From: Actinoplanes philippinensis
Lineage (GTDB): Bacteria; Actinomycetota; Actinomycetes; Mycobacteriales; Micromonosporaceae
Direction of reading: 5' to 3'
Assembly (NCBI RefSeq): GCF_900113015.1
Contig: NZ_FONV01000005.1
Span: 248,001-312,000 of the forward strand
DNA: 64,000 nt
Under the pieces are notes generated by a model that searched no databases, was not told where the DNA came from, and was given only the letters and a program-made list of their open reading frames with translations. The translations under genes and the position numbers were made by a program. The first letter of the stretch is position 1, and each line of letters opens with the position of its first letter. Shown in pieces: positions 52,986 through 61,939 of this stretch.

Positions 52986-53438
52986 GGCGTTGAGCTGGGC
53001 GCTGCTCTCCGGCGGGAGGTGGGCGAGGAGGCGCTGCTGCTCGGCGAGGCCGGCCGCGACCGCCTCGTCGGCGATGGCGTGGCCCTGCTCGGTGAGGCGG
53101 ACCAGGATGCCCCGGCGGTCGTTCGGATCGGGGGCGCGGGCGACCAGGCCGGCCTTCTCCAGGCGGTCCAGGCGGGCCGTGGTGCCGCCGGTGCTGAGCA
53201 TCATCGAGGCCGCCAGCGCGCCCGGCGACAGCTGGAACGGCTCGCCCGAGCGGCGGAGCGTGGCCAGTACGTCGAAGTCGGCGCGGGCGATGCCGAACCG
53301 GGCGTAGGCGCGCTCGGTGGCGTCGCCGGCGAGGCGGGACAGGCGATGGATGCGTCCGAAAACGCCCATGGCTTCGGTCTCCAGGTCGGGGCGCTCACGG
53401 GCCCACTGGGCAAGGATCCGGTCGATGTCGTCGGTCAC
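52956..53438 (-). CDS. MarR-family regulator of the adjacent DMT transporter
   Basis: 160 residues. HTH FQLSPGALAASMMLSTGGTTARLDRLEKAGLVARA and wing PDPNDRRGILVRLTEQG. The N-terminal helix bundle is AMGVFGRIHRLSRLAGDATERAYARFGIARADFDVLATLRRSG. GTG 53438 is preferred; AAGGA lies 10 nt upstream. Its end overlaps the hydroquinone reductase gene by 30 nt. It is divergent from the EamA transporter, and a TATCTTGA-type palindrome lies in between, so it probably represses both itself and the transporter. A role in toxic-compound or quinone efflux is inference. Confidence 0.87.
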   Translation of the reverse strand: MTDDIDRILAQWARERPDLETEAMGVFGRIHRLSRLAGDATERAYARFGIARADFDVLATLRRSGEPFQLSPGALAASMMLSTGGTTARLDRLEKAGLVARAPDPNDRRGILVRLTEQGHAIADEAVAAGLAEQQRLLAHLPPESSAQLNALLRDLLGGV

Positions 53439-53477
53439 CTCTCCATTTTCCTTGATGACAAGCTTCTCGAACAAAGT

Positions 53478-53495
53478 TATCTTGATGTCGAGATA
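53478..53495. promoter_or_regulatory. MarR operator in the marR/DMT gap
   Basis: TATCTTGATGTCGAGATA, an 18-bp palindrome with one mismatch, resembles the TATCTTGA(N2)TCAAGATA boxes of many MarR repressors. A second, weaker CTTGATGACAAG lies at 53451-53462. Confidence 0.75.
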
Positions 53496-53520
53496 CTTTA
53501 CGTCGAGGGAGTTGGGTCTG

Positions 53521-54771
53521 ATGCGGATTCTGCTGGTCACCGCCCTCACACCGGTGCTGTGGGGGACGACGTATGCGGTCACCACCGAACTCCTGCCGCC
53601 CGGCCGCCCCCTGTTGAGCGGGATGCTGCGGGCACTGCCGGCCGGTCTCGTGCTGCTGGCCCTCACCCGGCGGCTGCCACGCGGCGCCTGGTGGTGGAAG
53701 TCCGCGGTGCTCGGGGCACTCAACATCGGCATCTTCTTCGCGCTGCTCTTCGTCACCGCGTACCGGCTGCCCGGCGGGATGGCGGCGGTCCTCGGGGCGG
53801 TGCAGCCGCTGCTCGTGGCCGGCCTCAGCGTGCTCCTGCTGGGTGAGCGCGTCTCCGGGCGTACCATCGCCGCGGGTTTGATCGGGGTGGCGGGCGTCTC
53901 CCTCGCCGTGCTGACCGCTTCCGCCCACCTGGACCCGATCGGGGTGGTCGCCGGCCTGGCCGGCGCCGGATCGATGGCGCTCGGCCTCGTCCTCACCAAG
54001 CGGTGGGGCCGCCCCGGCGTCTCGTTGCTCACGGTCACCGGCTGGCAGCTCACGGCCGGAGGTCTGCTGCTGGTCCCGGTCACCCTCCTGACGGAGGGCC
54101 CGATTCCCTCACTGTCAGTGACAAATCTCGGGGGGTACGCCTACCTGAGCCTGATCGGGACGGCGCTGGCCTACACGCTCTGGTTCCGCGGACTCGACCG
54201 GCTGCCGGCGTCGCGGGTGTCGCTGCTCAGCCTCTTCGCGCCGCTCACCGCGACGGTGGTCGGCTGGGCCGCGCTCGGCCAGACACTGACCCCGGTGCAG
54301 TTGGCCGGGATGGCGCTCGCCTTCGGCGCCGTCGTGTGGGGACAGTCAGTGGTGCATGTCCGCCGTCGTGACGATGCGCTTGTCGTAACCGCCGCGGGCC
54401 GCCCGCAGCATGGCCCGGCCGACCTCGTCGGTGGTGGTGACGAAGCGCGGCGCGACCCGGCGGATGAGCGGGACGAGCGGCGCGATGATCGTGTAGGCGG
54501 TGTTGTACCACCCCGTTTTCGAACGGACACCGTGCGTCGGCTGGATGAACCCGGGGCGGAACGCGAAGCCGTTACGGAACATCTCCATCACCTCCCGCTC
54601 GGTCCGGGCCTTGACCCGCGACCACATCAACCGGCTGTCGGCGTCGGTGCCCTCACCGGAGACGTAGACGAAGGTGAGATCGTCGCCGAGCGGGGCCAGC
54701 GCACGGGCCGCGGCCATCGGCAGGTCGTAGGACACCCGGGTGTAGGCGGCCTCGTCCATCCCCACCGATGA
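53521..54771 (+). CDS. EamA/DMT-superfamily transporter with an anomalous C-terminal extension
   Basis: Predicted 416 residues. The first 285 or so make a complete ten-helix drug/metabolite transporter: ILLVTALTPVLWGTTYAVTTELLPPGRPLL, AVLGALNIGIFFALLFVTAYRLPGGMAAVLGAVQPLLVAGLSVLLLGE, GLIGVAGVSLAVLTASAHL, then the second EamA repeat ending VQLAGMALAFGAVVWGQSVV. Family members end there. Here the frame continues about 130 residues of basic, aspartate-rich low complexity through the opposite-strand NAD(P)-binding gene (54346-54993). That tail looks like antisense reading, so a stop codon was probably lost. ATG 53521 has GGGAG 9 nt upstream. Substrate unknown. Confidence 0.85.
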   Translation: MRILLVTALTPVLWGTTYAVTTELLPPGRPLLSGMLRALPAGLVLLALTRRLPRGAWWWKSAVLGALNIGIFFALLFVTAYRLPGGMAAVLGAVQPLLVAGLSVLLLGERVSGRTIAAGLIGVAGVSLAVLTASAHLDPIGVVAGLAGAGSMALGLVLTKRWGRPGVSLLTVTGWQLTAGGLLLVPVTLLTEGPIPSLSVTNLGGYAYLSLIGTALAYTLWFRGLDRLPASRVSLLSLFAPLTATVVGWAALGQTLTPVQLAGMALAFGAVVWGQSVVHVRRRDDALVVTAAGRPQHGPADLVGGGDEARRDPADERDERRDDRVGGVVPPRFRTDTVRRLDEPGAEREAVTEHLHHLPLGPGLDPRPHQPAVGVGALTGDVDEGEIVAERGQRTGRGHRQVVGHPGVGGLVHPHR

Positions 54772-54993
54772 CACGCCCAGGCAGTAGAAACAGGCGTCGT
54801 AACCGGCCAGCTCACCGGCGATCGGGCTGAGGTCGGCGAGATCGGGCAGGACGATCTCGCGCAGTTTCGGATGCTCGACACCGGTCGGGCTGCGGGTCAC
54901 CACCAGCACCCCGGTCACATCCGGCGCGAGCAGGCACTCCCGCAGCACACCCTGACCCACCATCCCGGTCGCGCCGAACACGATCACCCTCAT
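54346..54993 (-). CDS. NAD(P)-binding atypical SDR/NmrA-like protein
   Basis: 215 residues. Rossmann fold with MRVIVFGATGMVGQGVLRECL (G-A-T-G-M-V-G, extended/atypical SDR glycine motif), VLVVTRSPTGVEHPKLREIVLPDL, ACFYCLGVSSVGMDEAAYTRVSYDL and VYVSGEGTDADSRLMWSRVKARTEREVM, in which the S/Y/K triad is degenerate (Y missing before the Lys). So it may bind dinucleotide as a sensor or act on an unknown substrate. It is fully encoded opposite the extension of the DMT transporter, whose predicted tail should not be trusted in this region. Confidence 0.88.
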   Translation of the reverse strand: MRVIVFGATGMVGQGVLRECLLAPDVTGVLVVTRSPTGVEHPKLREIVLPDLADLSPIAGELAGYDACFYCLGVSSVGMDEAAYTRVSYDLPMAAARALAPLGDDLTFVYVSGEGTDADSRLMWSRVKARTEREVMEMFRNGFAFRPGFIQPTHGVRSKTGWYNTAYTIIAPLVPLIRRVAPRFVTTTDEVGRAMLRAARGGYDKRIVTTADMHH

Positions 54994-55054
54994 GTCCCCA
55001 GTGTGCCGCGTTCGGGAGGCGGAAAACGTCGTACCCCGGGCCTAGGGTCGTCGT

Positions 55055-58000
55055 GTGCCCGTTGAACGGTGGTCCGTCGCCCAGGTCGAAGCGCTCGCGC
55101 CCGACCCCGCCTCGCTGCGCAACGCGCGCGGCGCCGCCGGCCAGTTCTCCGCCACCGGCCTGACCGGCGACGTCCTCTGGGGACTGTGCCGGGGCTATCA
55201 GGTCGCCGCCGATCTGGCCGGGCCGGCCTTCAAGTGCTCCTGCCCCAGTCGCAAGATCCCGTGCAAGCACGTGCTCGGCCTGCTGCTGCGCTGGTCCGCC
55301 TCGGGGGTCTCGTCCGATCCGGCCCCCGAGTTCGTCACCGCCTGGCAGACCGCCCGGGCGGCGCGCGCGGCCCGGGCGACGGCGTCCCCGCCCGATCCGG
55401 TGGCCGCGGCCAAACGTGCCCAGGGCCGTGCCGAGCGTGTCGCCGGCGGGATGGCCGAGCTGCGACGATGGCTCGATGACCAGGTCGATCAGGGCCTGGC
55501 CGCGGCCGGGCGGGCCGGTCCGCAGCCGTTCGAGACGATGGCGGCCCGGCTCGTCGACGCCCAGGCGCCCGGGGCGGCCGGCGCGGTCCGCCGGCTCGGC
55601 GGGTTCGCCGGAGTCGGGCCGCAGTGGGCCGACCGGCTGCTCGGCGAGCTGGCGCTGCTCCGGCTGCTGGTCAGCGGCCACGCCCGGCTCGGCACGCTCG
55701 ACCCGGCGCTCGCCGCCACCGTGCGTTCGCGCATCGGTTTCCCCACTCCGGCCGAGGAGGTGCTGGCCGGCCCGCGGGTCACCGACCGCTGGCAGGTTCT
55801 CGGCCAGGTCGAGACCGACGACGGCTCCCTGACCAGCCGGCGGACCTGGCTGCACGGCGCCGGCGGCCGATTCGCGCTGATCCTGTCGTTCGCGGCGCCG
55901 GGCCGGCCACTCCCGGCCGACCTGATCCCCGGCACCGAGTTCCGCGGCGACCTGTGCTTCTACCCCGGGGCCGCGCCGCTGCGAGCCCTGGTCGCCGAGC
56001 AGATCTCGGCGGCCGAGCCATTCGGCGCCCCTGACGGCGCCGGCACCATCCGGGCGGGTCTCTCCCGGTGGGCGACGCTCATCGCTTCCGAGCCCTGGCG
56101 GTACGACGCGCCGATGCTCCTCGCCGACGTGCGCCCCACGGCCGACGGTCACCTGGTCGACGAGGAAGGCTCGGCCCTGCCCCTCGCCCCCGGCCATCGT
56201 GAGCCGTGGTGGCTGCTCGCCGCGGCGGGCGCCCACCCCGCCACCGTCGCCGCCGAGTGGTCCCCGTCCGGCCTGCGCCCCCTCGCGGCCTGGGCCGACG
56301 GCCGATTCGTCCCCGCCGCGCCGCCGGTGCCCGATTCATCCTCCCGCCGCACTGCCGAACTCCCACCGGAACTACTGACGGCCGCCCTGCTCGGCACCGG
56401 CCGCCGCCCCTGGTCAGCGACGTCGTTGTGGGTCGGCCCCCTGACGGTGAGCCTCAGCGCCATCCCGTCCACCCTCCCACCAGCCACCCACACCGGTCCG
56501 CCCTCCGCCGGGGCAGCCGGCCACACCGAAACAGCCGCCCTCCCGGCGCCCCTGACCCTCGCCGAGCCCGCCACCTTCAGCAGGCCCGCCGAACCCGCCT
56601 CTCTCAGCGAGCCCACCGCCATCCGGAAGCCCGGCACCCTCGCCGAACCCGCCTCCCCCGCCGAACCCGCCTCCCTCAGCGAGTCCACCGCCATCCGGAA
56701 GCCCGCCGTCGCCGAACCCGCATCCCTCAGCGAGCCGGCGGCCCTCGCGGAGTTCGCCGGGCCGGCCACGCTTGCCGGGCCGGTCGAGCCAGGTGATTCC
56801 GCGCCCGCCGCGGTGCCGGGTGCGGACGGGCCGGCGGCGGCTCTGCTGGAAGCGGCGGCGGTGGCGTTGATCTGCCGCCGGGCCGGTATGGAGCCGGAGT
56901 TCGGCCGGGTTCCGGTGGCGGCCGCGCCGGCCGAGATCGACGAACCGCTGCCGCCTCCCGCCGCCGCACGGCTGGCCCGGATTCTGGGTGGCGGCGCGCC
57001 CGCCGGGGGCCACCACGAGCAGGAGTTGCTGGCCCAGTGGCTGACCGCGGCCGCGGCCCGGGGCGGCATCGTGCCGCCGGTGATCCTGCCCGAGCTGCTG
57101 GAGGCGGGCCGCCGCAACACCACGATTCGCGGCGACGTGGCCCGGGTCGCCGGGCGGCGCGGGACCTGGCTGGCCGGTCAGCGCGCCGACTGGCGGTGGC
57201 TGCTGAACGAGGCGGCGCCCGCGCCGGCCGGCGACTGGGCCACCGCGACCACCACCGAGCGCCTCGGTCATCTGGCGGCGTTGCGCGCTGTCGATCCCGG
57301 GCGGGCCCGTGAGCTGCTGGAGAGCACCTGGGACGAGGAGTCCTCGGAGAACCGGGCGCGGTTCCTGGGCACGTTCGGCCCCGGCCTGTCCCGCGCCGAC
57401 GAGCCCCTGCTGGAACGTGCCCTCGACGATCGGCGCAAGGAGGTCCGGGAGGTCGCGCTCGACCTGTTGCGCACACTGCCCGGTGCGGCTCTCGGCCGGC
57501 GGATGGCAACCCGCGCCCTGGCCGCGGTCAGGCTCGACGCCTCCGGCCGGCTGACCGTCGAGCCACCCGCCGAACTCGACCGTGAACTGCGGCGCGACGG
57601 CGTCGGCGCCACACCGGTCCGCGGCGTCGGCATCGGCGCCTGGCTCCTCGAGGAGATCGTCGCCGGCGCACCCCTCGACATCTGGACCGGTCCGGCAGCA
57701 TCGACAGGGAGTTCGGCTCCGGCCGGCGAATCCACCGGAGCCGATGCCACGAGCAGGGCCGGGGATCGGGCCGCGACCGTCGGCCGGGCCGCAACCGAGA
57801 CCGGGGAACCGGCCGCAACCGTCGGCCGGGCCGCAGCCGAGACCGGGCTGGGGCCCGCGGACTGGCTCGGGCTCGCCCGTGGCCACGACTGGGCGAATCC
57901 GCTGCTGCACGGGTGGGCCAAGGCCGCCGTGGTGCAGCGGGATGCCGGGTGGGCTTCGGCGCTGCTCAGGTCGGACGGCGGGATGCTGCGGGAGGCCGTC

Positions 58001-58363
58001 CGGTGGGATCTGCATCTGGTGCTGCCACCGGATGTGCTGGCCCGGCTGGCGACGGCGGCGCTGCGGTCCGAGGACGGTTCGGCGCAGCGGCTGCTCGGGC
58101 TGCATCCGGGGCCGTGGCCGGACCGGCTGGCGGTGGCCGTCCTGGAGACGGTCGAGCAGCGGGCCCGTAACGACCGGCACACCTGGCAGCTCGGCGAGCT
58201 CTGCCGGGCCGCCGGGCTGGCGATGCCACCGGAGTATGCCGACCTGGCCGGGCGACTGGCCGTACGCCTCGATCAGATTGTTGATCCGACCCGGGTGCGC
58301 CCGGTGGCCGAGCTGGCCCGCACCCTCGCCTTCCGCCACGAGATGTTTCAGGAGTTGCAGTGA
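55055..58363 (+). CDS. SWIM zinc-finger protein with DUF5691-type C-terminal region (MoxR/vWA operon, gene 1)
   Basis: 1102 residues. A SWIM zinc site opens the protein: C61-x-C63-P-S...C70-x-H72 in FKCSCPSRKIPCKHVLGLLLRW, a nucleic-acid or protein binding module. Residues about 110-440 form a conserved part with RLGGFAGVGPQWADRLLGELALLRLL and WRYDAPMLLADVRPTADGHLV. After a repeat-rich linker (about 470-600: EPASLSEPTAIRKP copies) comes a helical-repeat region that I match to DUF5691 (FLGTFGPGLSRADEPLLERALDDRRKEVREVALDLLRTLPGAAL), with a second low-complexity insert (AATVGRAATETGEPAATVGRAAAE). TAGGGT (55043-55048) ends 6 nt before GTG 55055, so the operon is probably leaderless. E. coli yehQ, in a similar locus, is also a SWIM protein. 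Role unknown. Confidence 0.88.
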   Translation: MPVERWSVAQVEALAPDPASLRNARGAAGQFSATGLTGDVLWGLCRGYQVAADLAGPAFKCSCPSRKIPCKHVLGLLLRWSASGVSSDPAPEFVTAWQTARAARAARATASPPDPVAAAKRAQGRAERVAGGMAELRRWLDDQVDQGLAAAGRAGPQPFETMAARLVDAQAPGAAGAVRRLGGFAGVGPQWADRLLGELALLRLLVSGHARLGTLDPALAATVRSRIGFPTPAEEVLAGPRVTDRWQVLGQVETDDGSLTSRRTWLHGAGGRFALILSFAAPGRPLPADLIPGTEFRGDLCFYPGAAPLRALVAEQISAAEPFGAPDGAGTIRAGLSRWATLIASEPWRYDAPMLLADVRPTADGHLVDEEGSALPLAPGHREPWWLLAAAGAHPATVAAEWSPSGLRPLAAWADGRFVPAAPPVPDSSSRRTAELPPELLTAALLGTGRRPWSATSLWVGPLTVSLSAIPSTLPPATHTGPPSAGAAGHTETAALPAPLTLAEPATFSRPAEPASLSEPTAIRKPGTLAEPASPAEPASLSESTAIRKPAVAEPASLSEPAALAEFAGPATLAGPVEPGDSAPAAVPGADGPAAALLEAAAVALICRRAGMEPEFGRVPVAAAPAEIDEPLPPPAAARLARILGGGAPAGGHHEQELLAQWLTAAAARGGIVPPVILPELLEAGRRNTTIRGDVARVAGRRGTWLAGQRADWRWLLNEAAPAPAGDWATATTTERLGHLAALRAVDPGRARELLESTWDEESSENRARFLGTFGPGLSRADEPLLERALDDRRKEVREVALDLLRTLPGAALGRRMATRALAAVRLDASGRLTVEPPAELDRELRRDGVGATPVRGVGIGAWLLEEIVAGAPLDIWTGPAASTGSSAPAGESTGADATSRAGDRAATVGRAATETGEPAATVGRAAAETGLGPADWLGLARGHDWANPLLHGWAKAAVVQRDAGWASALLRSDGGMLREAVRWDLHLVLPPDVLARLATAALRSEDGSAQRLLGLHPGPWPDRLAVAVLETVEQRARNDRHTWQLGELCRAAGLAMPPEYADLAGRLAVRLDQIVDPTRVRPVAELARTLAFRHEMFQELQ

Positions 58364-59445
58364 ACGACGGCACGACACCGACCGCCGAGGCGCTGCGGCC
58401 GCACGCCGAGGATCAGTATGCCGAGGAGCTGGCCCTGCTCGCGGCCGCCGACGACCGGCCCCGGCCGCCCGGGTGGCGGCTGTCCCCACAGGCCGTGGTC
58501 ACCTATCTGCTGGGCGACGGGGCGAAGGTCACCCCGAAGTACGTGGGGCCGCGCCGGCTCATCGAGGTGGCCGTCTCGACGCTGGCCACCGACCGGGCGC
58601 TGCTGCTGCTCGGGGTGCCGGGCACGGCGAAGACGTGGGTGTCCGAGCACCTGGCGGCGGCGATCTCCGGTGACTCGACGCTGCTCGTGCAGGGAACCGC
58701 CGGGACCGCGGAGGAGGCGATCCGTTACGGGTGGAACTACGCCCGCCTGCTCGCCGAGGGCCCGACCGATGCGGCGCTGGTGCCGAGCCCGATCATGCGG
58801 GCCATGCGGGCCGGGTCGATCGCCCGGCTGGAGGAGCTGACCCGGATGCCGTCCGACGTGCAGGACGCGCTGATCACCGTGCTGTCCGAGAAGGCGCTGC
58901 CGGTTCCCGAGCTGAACACCGAGGTCCAGGCGCGGCGCGGGTTCAACCTGATCGCCACCGCCAACGACCGGGACCGCGGGGTCAACGAGCTGTCCAGCGC
59001 GTTGCGGCGGCGGTTCAACACGGTGGTGCTGCCGATGCCGGCCGGCGCCGACGACGAGGTGGAGATCGTGGCGCGCCGGGTCGCCCAGCTCGGGAAGGCC
59101 CTGGAGCTGCCGGAGGTGCCGGCCGCGATGGAGGAGATCCGCCGGGTGGTGACGGTCTTCCGGGAGCTGCGGTCCGGGATGACCGAGGACGGGCGTACCA
59201 CCCTGAAGTCCCCGACCGCGACCCTCTCGACCGCCGAGGCCATCTCGGTGGTGACGAACGGCATGGCGCTGGCCGCCCACTTCGGTGACGGCACCCTGCA
59301 TCCCGGTGACGTGGCCGCCGGCATCGTCGGCGCGGTGATCAAGGACCCGGTGTCCGACGGCGTCGTCTGGCGGGAGTATCTGGAGACGGTCGTCCGGGAG
59401 CGGCCCGGCTGGCTCGACTTCTACCGGGCCGCCCGCGATGCCTGA
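58360..59445 (+). CDS. MoxR-family AAA+ ATPase (operon, gene 2)
   Basis: 361 residues. Walker A GVPGTAKT (85-92). The Walker B region reads IARLEELTRMPSDVQDALITVLSEKALPVPEL, with Glu-Glu in place of the usual Asp-Glu; the same substitution is, as far as I recall, normal in the YehL-type branch. Sensor 1: IATANDRDRGVNELSSALRRRFN, including the arginine finger. A C-terminal lid (STAEAISVVTNGMALAAHFGDG) is present. MoxR ATPases work with vWA proteins as remodelling or insertion machines. GTG overlaps the SWIM gene's stop by four bases, and the stop overlaps the next ATG by eight, so the complex is translated as a unit. Confidence 0.92.
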   Translation: MNDGTTPTAEALRPHAEDQYAEELALLAAADDRPRPPGWRLSPQAVVTYLLGDGAKVTPKYVGPRRLIEVAVSTLATDRALLLLGVPGTAKTWVSEHLAAAISGDSTLLVQGTAGTAEEAIRYGWNYARLLAEGPTDAALVPSPIMRAMRAGSIARLEELTRMPSDVQDALITVLSEKALPVPELNTEVQARRGFNLIATANDRDRGVNELSSALRRRFNTVVLPMPAGADDEVEIVARRVAQLGKALELPEVPAAMEEIRRVVTVFRELRSGMTEDGRTTLKSPTATLSTAEAISVVTNGMALAAHFGDGTLHPGDVAAGIVGAVIKDPVSDGVVWREYLETVVRERPGWLDFYRAARDA

Positions 59446-61930
59446 GCGGATCTACGGGATCCGGCATCACGGGCCCGGTTCGGCCCGCGCGGTGCTGCGC
59501 GAGCTCGACGCGCATCCGCCGGAGGTGCTGCTGATCGAGGGGCCGCCGGAGGCCGACGACCTGGTGCGGTGGGCGGCGGACGACGGCCTGGAGCCGCCGG
59601 TGGCACTGCTCGGCTACGCCGTCGACGACCCGGGGAAGGCAGCGTTCTGGCCGTTCGCGGTCTTCTCCCCGGAATGGCAGGCCATCCGGTGGGCGGTCCG
59701 GCGCGGCGTCCGCGTCCGTTTTTTCGATCTTCCGTACGGCTGTCGCGTCGCGCCTCCCGCGGACACCTCGACACCGCCGGAGGTCGCGACCGGAAATGCC
59801 GTCCGCACGGCGGATCCGATCGTTCCACCGCCAGCGGATCCGGGCGTCCCACAGCCCGCGGATCCGGTGGCGTCGCGGCCCGTGGATCCGATCGCGGAAC
59901 TGGCGGCCGCGGCGGGCTACGACGATCCGGAACGGTGGTGGGAGGACGTCGTCGAGCATCGGGGCATGCCGGTGTTCGAGGCGATCGCCGAGGCCATGGC
60001 CGCCATCCGGGAGCACGCGCCGGAGGATCCCGACGATCTGGCGCGCGAGGCGTACATGCGGTCGGTGCTGCGGGAGGAGCGACGCCGGCACCGGGACATC
60101 GCCGTGGTGTGCGGAGCGTGGCACGTTCCGGCGCTGACCCGGAAGGTGGCGGTCAAGGACGACACCGCGCTGCTCAAGGGACGACGCCGGGGGAAGGTGG
60201 CGTTCACCTGGGTGCCGTGGACGTACGGGCGGCTCGCGTCGTGGTCCGGGTACGGGGCGGGGGTGCACTCGCCGGGGTGGTATCACCATCTCTTCACCAC
60301 CGGGGACGATGTGGTCACCCGATGGCTGGTGGACGCGGCCGGCGTGCTGCGGGCCGAGGGGGTGCCCACGTCGTCGGCGCACGTGATCGAGGCCGTGCGG
60401 CTGGCCGAGGCCCTGGCCACGCTGCGCGGGCGGCCGCTGGCGGGGCTGGCCGAGGTGACCGAGGCCGCCGAAGCGGTGATGTGTGACGGTGAGCCGCTGC
60501 GGTCCGAGCTGATCGCCCGCCGGCTGGTCGTCGGCGAACGTCTCGGCTCGGTGCCCGACGACATGCCGGCCGTGCCGCTGGTCCGTGACCTGACCGCGCA
60601 GCAGCGAGCGCTGCGGCTCCGGCCGGAGGCCGCCGGGCGTGCCCTCGACCTGGATCTGCGGCAGGACACCGACCTGCGGCGCAGCCGACTGCTGCACCGG
60701 CTGACGGTGCTCGGGGTGCCGTGGGGTCAGCGGGCGGCGGCCCGGCGCGGGACGGGGACGTTCCGGGAGGAGTGGCGGCTGGCGTGGCAGCCGGAGTTCG
60801 CCGTCCGGCTGGTCGAGGGCGGCATGTGGGGCACCACCGTGGTGTCGGCGGCGACCGCCCGGGTCACCCGGCAGGCCCGGGACGCGTCGACGCTGGCCGA
60901 GGTCACCGCGCTGGTGGAGGTCTGTCTGCTGGCGGATCTCGCCGAGGCGTACCCACCGGTGCTGGCCGCTCTGGACACCCGCGCCGCGCTGGACGCCGAC
61001 GTGCATCATCTGATGGCGGCGATCCCGGCCCTGGCCCGGACCCTGCGGTACGGCGATGTGCGCCGCACCGACGTGGCCGGGCTGGCGACGGTGACCGCGA
61101 GTCTGCTGGGCCGGGTGTGCGCGGCGTTGCCGTCGGCGGCCGGTTCGCTCTCCGACGAGGCGGCCCGGCAGTTGCGCGACGGCATGGACGGGGTTCATCA
61201 GGCGGTCGGGCTGCTCGCCGACGACTCGCTGCGGGAGCGCTGGCTCGGCACGATCGGGTCGCTGGCGGCCCGGCCGGGGTTGCACGGGCTTCCGGCCGGC
61301 CGGTTGACCCGGCTGCTGCTGGACGCGGGGCGGCTGGACGGCCCCGAGGTGCGGCGACGGCTGCGCCTGCCGTTGACGGTCGGGGCTCCCCCGGCGCACG
61401 CGGCGGCCTGGGTGGAGGGTTTCCTGTCCGGCGGCGGGCTGCTGCTGGTCCATGACGAGGCGCTGTTGTCGCTGGTGGACGACTGGCTGGCGGACATCCC
61501 GGCGGACGCGTTCGACGCGGTGCTGCCGTTGCTGCGGCGCACGTTCGGCGGTTTCGACCCCGGCGAGCGGCGGGCCATCGGCGAGCGGATCGCCGGCGGC
61601 CGGGCGGCGCAGGCGGGGCCGGTGGTCGCGCTCGACATCGATCGGGCGGCGACTCCACTGGCGACGCTGGGCGCACTGCTGGGCCGCCACCTGACGACAA
61701 CCGAGAGCAGCGACTCGGCGGCAGACGACAACAGCCACCCGCCGGCAGGCGAGCACGGCCACCCGGCGAGCGGCGAGAACAACCGCCCGGCGGCAGGCGC
61801 GAACGACCGCCCGGCGGCAGGCGAACACGACCACTCGGCGACCGCCGAGAACAACCGCCCGGCGGCAGGCGAACACGACCGCCCGGCGACAGGCGCGAAC
61901 AACCGCCCGGCGGCGGATGTGAACGGGTAG
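59438..61930 (+). CDS. DUF5682 protein (operon, gene 3)
   Basis: 830 residues. The N-terminus ERIYGIRHHGPGSARAVLRELDAHPPEVLLIEGPPEADDLVRWA is the DUF5682 hallmark (R-H-H-G-P-G-S-A-R and E-G-P). With VALLGYA, VRFFDLP and DIAVVCGAWHVPALTRK it suggests a ChaN/EreA-like hydrolase fold with His and Glu residues as candidate active site; this is inference. A Pro-rich insert (VPPPADPGVPQPADPVASRPVDP) interrupts it at about 115-148. The long middle part is helical. The last 65 residues are an eight-residue repeat, G-E-N-N-R-P-A-A. Overlaps the MoxR gene by 8 nt. E. coli yehM is the counterpart in the comparable locus. Confidence 0.88.
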   Translation: MPERIYGIRHHGPGSARAVLRELDAHPPEVLLIEGPPEADDLVRWAADDGLEPPVALLGYAVDDPGKAAFWPFAVFSPEWQAIRWAVRRGVRVRFFDLPYGCRVAPPADTSTPPEVATGNAVRTADPIVPPPADPGVPQPADPVASRPVDPIAELAAAAGYDDPERWWEDVVEHRGMPVFEAIAEAMAAIREHAPEDPDDLAREAYMRSVLREERRRHRDIAVVCGAWHVPALTRKVAVKDDTALLKGRRRGKVAFTWVPWTYGRLASWSGYGAGVHSPGWYHHLFTTGDDVVTRWLVDAAGVLRAEGVPTSSAHVIEAVRLAEALATLRGRPLAGLAEVTEAAEAVMCDGEPLRSELIARRLVVGERLGSVPDDMPAVPLVRDLTAQQRALRLRPEAAGRALDLDLRQDTDLRRSRLLHRLTVLGVPWGQRAAARRGTGTFREEWRLAWQPEFAVRLVEGGMWGTTVVSAATARVTRQARDASTLAEVTALVEVCLLADLAEAYPPVLAALDTRAALDADVHHLMAAIPALARTLRYGDVRRTDVAGLATVTASLLGRVCAALPSAAGSLSDEAARQLRDGMDGVHQAVGLLADDSLRERWLGTIGSLAARPGLHGLPAGRLTRLLLDAGRLDGPEVRRRLRLPLTVGAPPAHAAAWVEGFLSGGGLLLVHDEALLSLVDDWLADIPADAFDAVLPLLRRTFGGFDPGERRAIGERIAGGRAAQAGPVVALDIDRAATPLATLGALLGRHLTTTESSDSAADDNSHPPAGEHGHPASGENNRPAAGANDRPAAGEHDHSATAENNRPAAGEHDRPATGANNRPAADVNG
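61742..61918 (+). repeat. 24-bp in-frame tandem repeat at the end of the DUF5682 gene
   Basis: About seven 24-bp units, each encoding (A/S/T)-G-(E/A)-(N/H)-(N/D)-(R/H)-P-A. Substitutions fall mainly at the two variable codons, so the repeat is diversifying in frame. Confidence 0.9.
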
Positions 61931-61939
61931 GGGGCCGGG

